Shown one piece after another: positions 61,930-64,000 of a stretch of 64,000 nucleotides of DNA; positions within the stretch are counted from its first letter, which is position 1; every line of letters starts with the position of its first letter. The stretch lies in the NCBI GenBank assembly GCA_022842065.1, contig JALHQH010000042.1, positions 1-64,000 on the forward strand, given 5' to 3'. The translations under genes were made by a program, and so were the position numbers. Source of the stretch: Caldilineaceae bacterium. GTDB taxonomy: Bacteria; Chloroflexota; Anaerolineae; Caldilineales; Caldilineaceae. The notes under the pieces were generated by a model that was not told the origin of the DNA, made no database searches, and worked only from the letters and a program-made list of their open reading frames with translations.

Positions 61930-64000
61930 TTAATTCACCAGCGGATGTTTGAAGAGATAAGATTGGGTGAGAATATAAATGTTGCCGGCGACCTCATCAA
62001 CCGAGATCCCACGTAGATTCTGTAATGCATCCCCTTCGGGGGCGCGTAGCTGGCGCTGATAGGTGCCATCTTTACTGTAGACCAGAATGCGCGATTCAGC
62101 ACTGTCGGCAATGTAGATCATCGAATTGCCCTGATCACCGACGGCCAAATCGGCAGGTTCGCCGATCGCGCCCACACTGTTCTCCAACGAAAATTGAACG
62201 GGACTACCCAGGCTATAACGCACCAGCAGCCCCTCGGCGTAGAGAAGCCAGATGTCACCATCGATCGCCATGGCGCGGACACTGGTCAGGTTCGTTTGGG
62301 TTTGGGCACCAAACCACTTTTCGGGGGGATTACTAAAGTTGCCCCGATCATAGCGGTAAAGCTGGTTAGCGCCGGCATCAGCCAGGTAAAGCCGATCGGC
62401 ATAGACCCGCAGGAGTAGGGGTGAGCGCAAGTCGGCCTCGCCCCCCAACGGTAAGAGACTACGCCCCTCGACACGCCGATCATAGCGGAACACATGGTGA
62501 TTTTGATCCAACACCAGCAAATAGGGCTTATCTTCGACCCCAGAAATCGGCGGTAGCCAGGCAATATCAATCAAACGCCCGACCGTCACCCCATCGATCA
62601 CATCACCCTGGCTTAAAATGATCTCACCCTCTGGTTCTAAAACCATATTCCCGGTCGGGTCTAACTCAAAATATTGGATTAATTGTCGCCCTGTATCAAG
62701 GACAAAAAGATCCTGATCGGCGACCACGACCCGCTGTGGTTGGGCTTCGGCCGGAAACTTTACCAGCGGCAAGGCCAACATCTGGAGCGGCACGATCTGC
62801 AGCAAGGAAGCCAACTCACGCTCAATCCGGACATTGAGTTCATCGGCGCGCGCTAAACGCGAACCGACCAGGGTATTCGCCTCGCCGATAAAGGCTTGTG
62901 CTTCCCCCAGTTTGAGGCGCGCCGTCGCCTTATCTTCGGCTTCCAACGCGTTCTCTGCACTCAAAAAGCTCGCTTCAGCCATCGTCAGGATGCGGTTTGC
63001 CTCATCTACATTGCGTTTATCCACCGTCCAGAAGACACCAGCCACAATCACTGGCACCAGAATAAAGATCAAGAGCGCAACCAGGATCAGCAGGCGTGCC
63101 CGTTGACCAATCGCACGCGGCGGGGGACGGAAAGTTGGGCCAAGGCGCGGGGCAGCAAATTCACCATCTGCTAGCTCGCTGTCGGCGTAGGGCGCCGCCG
63201 CGGCTTGCGCATAAAGTTCAGCTTGCTCATATAATCTGGCATCAGTTGCCTGGTTGGCGCTATCAGTTGGGCTGGGGGGCAGATGCGAGCGTGTCGTGCG
63301 CTCACGCGACGCCCGATCCGGTAGCACATTCGTAAACATGGTGCGCAACTGTTGCCAACCCTGTTGTACGGCCGCGATGGCTGGTGTCGTCGCGGTTGGC
63401 AACCAAGCCGGCGCGGCCTGGTTGTGGGCTCTGATTGGCGGCGCGCCGTCATCGGCATACGCCGGCTCAGCTTCATCTCCATAGGCCATATCGTCAGTTG
63501 GGGGTAGCGGCGGGCGGGCGGCATCCATACGCGCGGAACGCTCAGTTGGCTGTTCCACCCCGCGCACCGGTGGCGCGGCCTGGAGTGCAGTTGGCAGGCC
63601 GCGCCACCGTGAGCGTGCCAGCATGGGATTTTGTGCGCTCGGTGCTGGCGATGGTGCGGATTCAACAGGAGGGGTCAAAACGGTAATCAGGCCGGTGAGG
63701 GCATGGGGACCAGCCTGATTACGCAACGTCGCCGCGACATCCTCCACATTTTCTTCGTTGACATAGGCGACAATACTGGCCAGTTCGCGCAGGGTAAAAT
63801 GTTGTAAACAGCGCTGCCCGGCCAATAAAAAAGCACCGCCATCAATTAGATCCTGGCGATAAAGTTCGGGCACATTCAAGTCCCACTGCTCAGCCACGGC
63901 ACTTGGCTTGCCAACCACCGGCGGATAGACATCAACATTGCTGCCCGCCGTCAAGAGGGCCAAACTAGCAGCACTCCCCAGTGCAGTCAGCTTTGTGCCC
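61930..64000 (-). CDS. Membrane protein with PP2C-like remnant domain and extracellular propeller (5' end outside window)
   Basis: The reading frame stays open to the window edge, so the N-terminus is missing; at least 690 residues are seen (TTG at 63963 is not likely the true start). The first about 115 residues resemble the end of a PP2C phosphatase domain (DLIDGGAFLLAGQRCLQHFT, ELASIVAYVNEENVEDVAATL), with metal-binding Asp/Gly residues replaced in the parts visible. A long Pro-Ala linker follows, then one membrane helix (about 290-312), a coiled coil (about 315-385) and NHL/WD-like propeller repeats. This layout suggests an envelope sensor. The role is unknown. Confidence 0.7.
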   Translation of the reverse strand, partial: GTKLTALGSAASLALLTAGSNVDVYPPVVGKPSAVAEQWDLNVPELYRQDLIDGGAFLLAGQRCLQHFTLRELASIVAYVNEENVEDVAATLRNQAGPHALTGLITVLTPPVESAPSPAPSAQNPMLARSRWRGLPTALQAAPPVRGVEQPTERSARMDAARPPLPPTDDMAYGDEAEPAYADDGAPPIRAHNQAAPAWLPTATTPAIAAVQQGWQQLRTMFTNVLPDRASRERTTRSHLPPSPTDSANQATDARLYEQAELYAQAAAAPYADSELADGEFAAPRLGPTFRPPPRAIGQRARLLILVALLIFILVPVIVAGVFWTVDKRNVDEANRILTMAEASFLSAENALEAEDKATARLKLGEAQAFIGEANTLVGSRLARADELNVRIERELASLLQIVPLQMLALPLVKFPAEAQPQRVVVADQDLFVLDTGRQLIQYFELDPTGNMVLEPEGEIILSQGDVIDGVTVGRLIDIAWLPPISGVEDKPYLLVLDQNHHVFRYDRRVEGRSLLPLGGEADLRSPLLLRVYADRLYLADAGANQLYRYDRGNFSNPPEKWFGAQTQTNLTSVRAMAIDGDIWLLYAEGLLVRYSLGSPVQFSLENSVGAIGEPADLAVGDQGNSMIYIADSAESRILVYSKDGTYQRQLRAPEGDALQNLRGISVDEVAGNIYILTQSYLFKHPLVN

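Overview
The window looks like a chromosomal segment of a GC-rich member of the Chloroflexota, probably from the Anaerolineae/Caldilineae side. The evidence is indirect: Thr-Pro-rich linkers in exported proteins (at about 8340-8400 and 29640-29880), large multi-pass glycosyltransferase-like proteins in tandem, an LCP protein, a form II-type molybdenum hydroxylase with coxDEG accessory genes, and gene gaps filled with long perfect inverted repeats. No rRNA, tRNA, CRISPR array or recognisable transposase was seen.

Layout. 1-240: tandem array of a 41-bp hairpin-forming unit. 328-3434: ProV/ProW-type osmolyte importer with a double-length permease. 3773-6469: HD-GYP response regulator and an MFS carrier. 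6558-9504: secreted M14 carboxypeptidase and a small lipoprotein that resembles its pro-region. 9454-14306: LysR regulator, purA, a four-carbon acid sugar kinase, GNAT and a XdhC/CoxI-type protein. 14433-26761 (minus strand): a cox-type molybdenum hydroxylase locus read G-S-L-M-(GNAT, Uma2)-D-(DUF262, DUF3696-type ATPase, small ORF)-E-(Uma2)-XdhC. The low-GC DUF262/ATPase cassette splits coxD from coxE and is the best candidate here for an undescribed, possibly defence-related, system. 27299-28737: a 32-codon ORF with a strong ribosome binding site, then an ECF sigma factor fused to a bifunctional-nuclease (DUF151) domain with an internal start site. 28839-37662: DUF11-type surface protein, sugar-acid dehydratase, Rpn-like nuclease, rifampin phosphotransferase-like enzyme and a TetR regulator with a visible operator.

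37986-52147 is a 14-kb run of five giant GT-C-like membrane proteins, three of them tandem paralogues, which share a C-terminal beta-rich module. 52159-59177 is a catabolic operon (FdrA, DUF1116, a FabV-like oxidoreductase, a TIM-barrel isomerase) interrupted by lower-GC genes: a 144-aa unknown protein with a C39-like peptidase, a CmoM-like methyltransferase and a gene remnant. 59172-64000 (minus): alpha/beta hydrolase, LCP protein, and a membrane protein with a PP2C-like and a propeller-like domain that is cut by the window edge.

Two themes recur. Small foreign-looking cassettes sit inside metabolic operons with start/stop overlaps, so they probably ride on host transcription. Gene ends are marked by perfect inverted repeats of 12-32 bp per arm, some built from short tandem modules; every intercistronic gap of coxG-S-L-M carries a different one. 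All functional calls are from reading motifs by eye; no searches were run.
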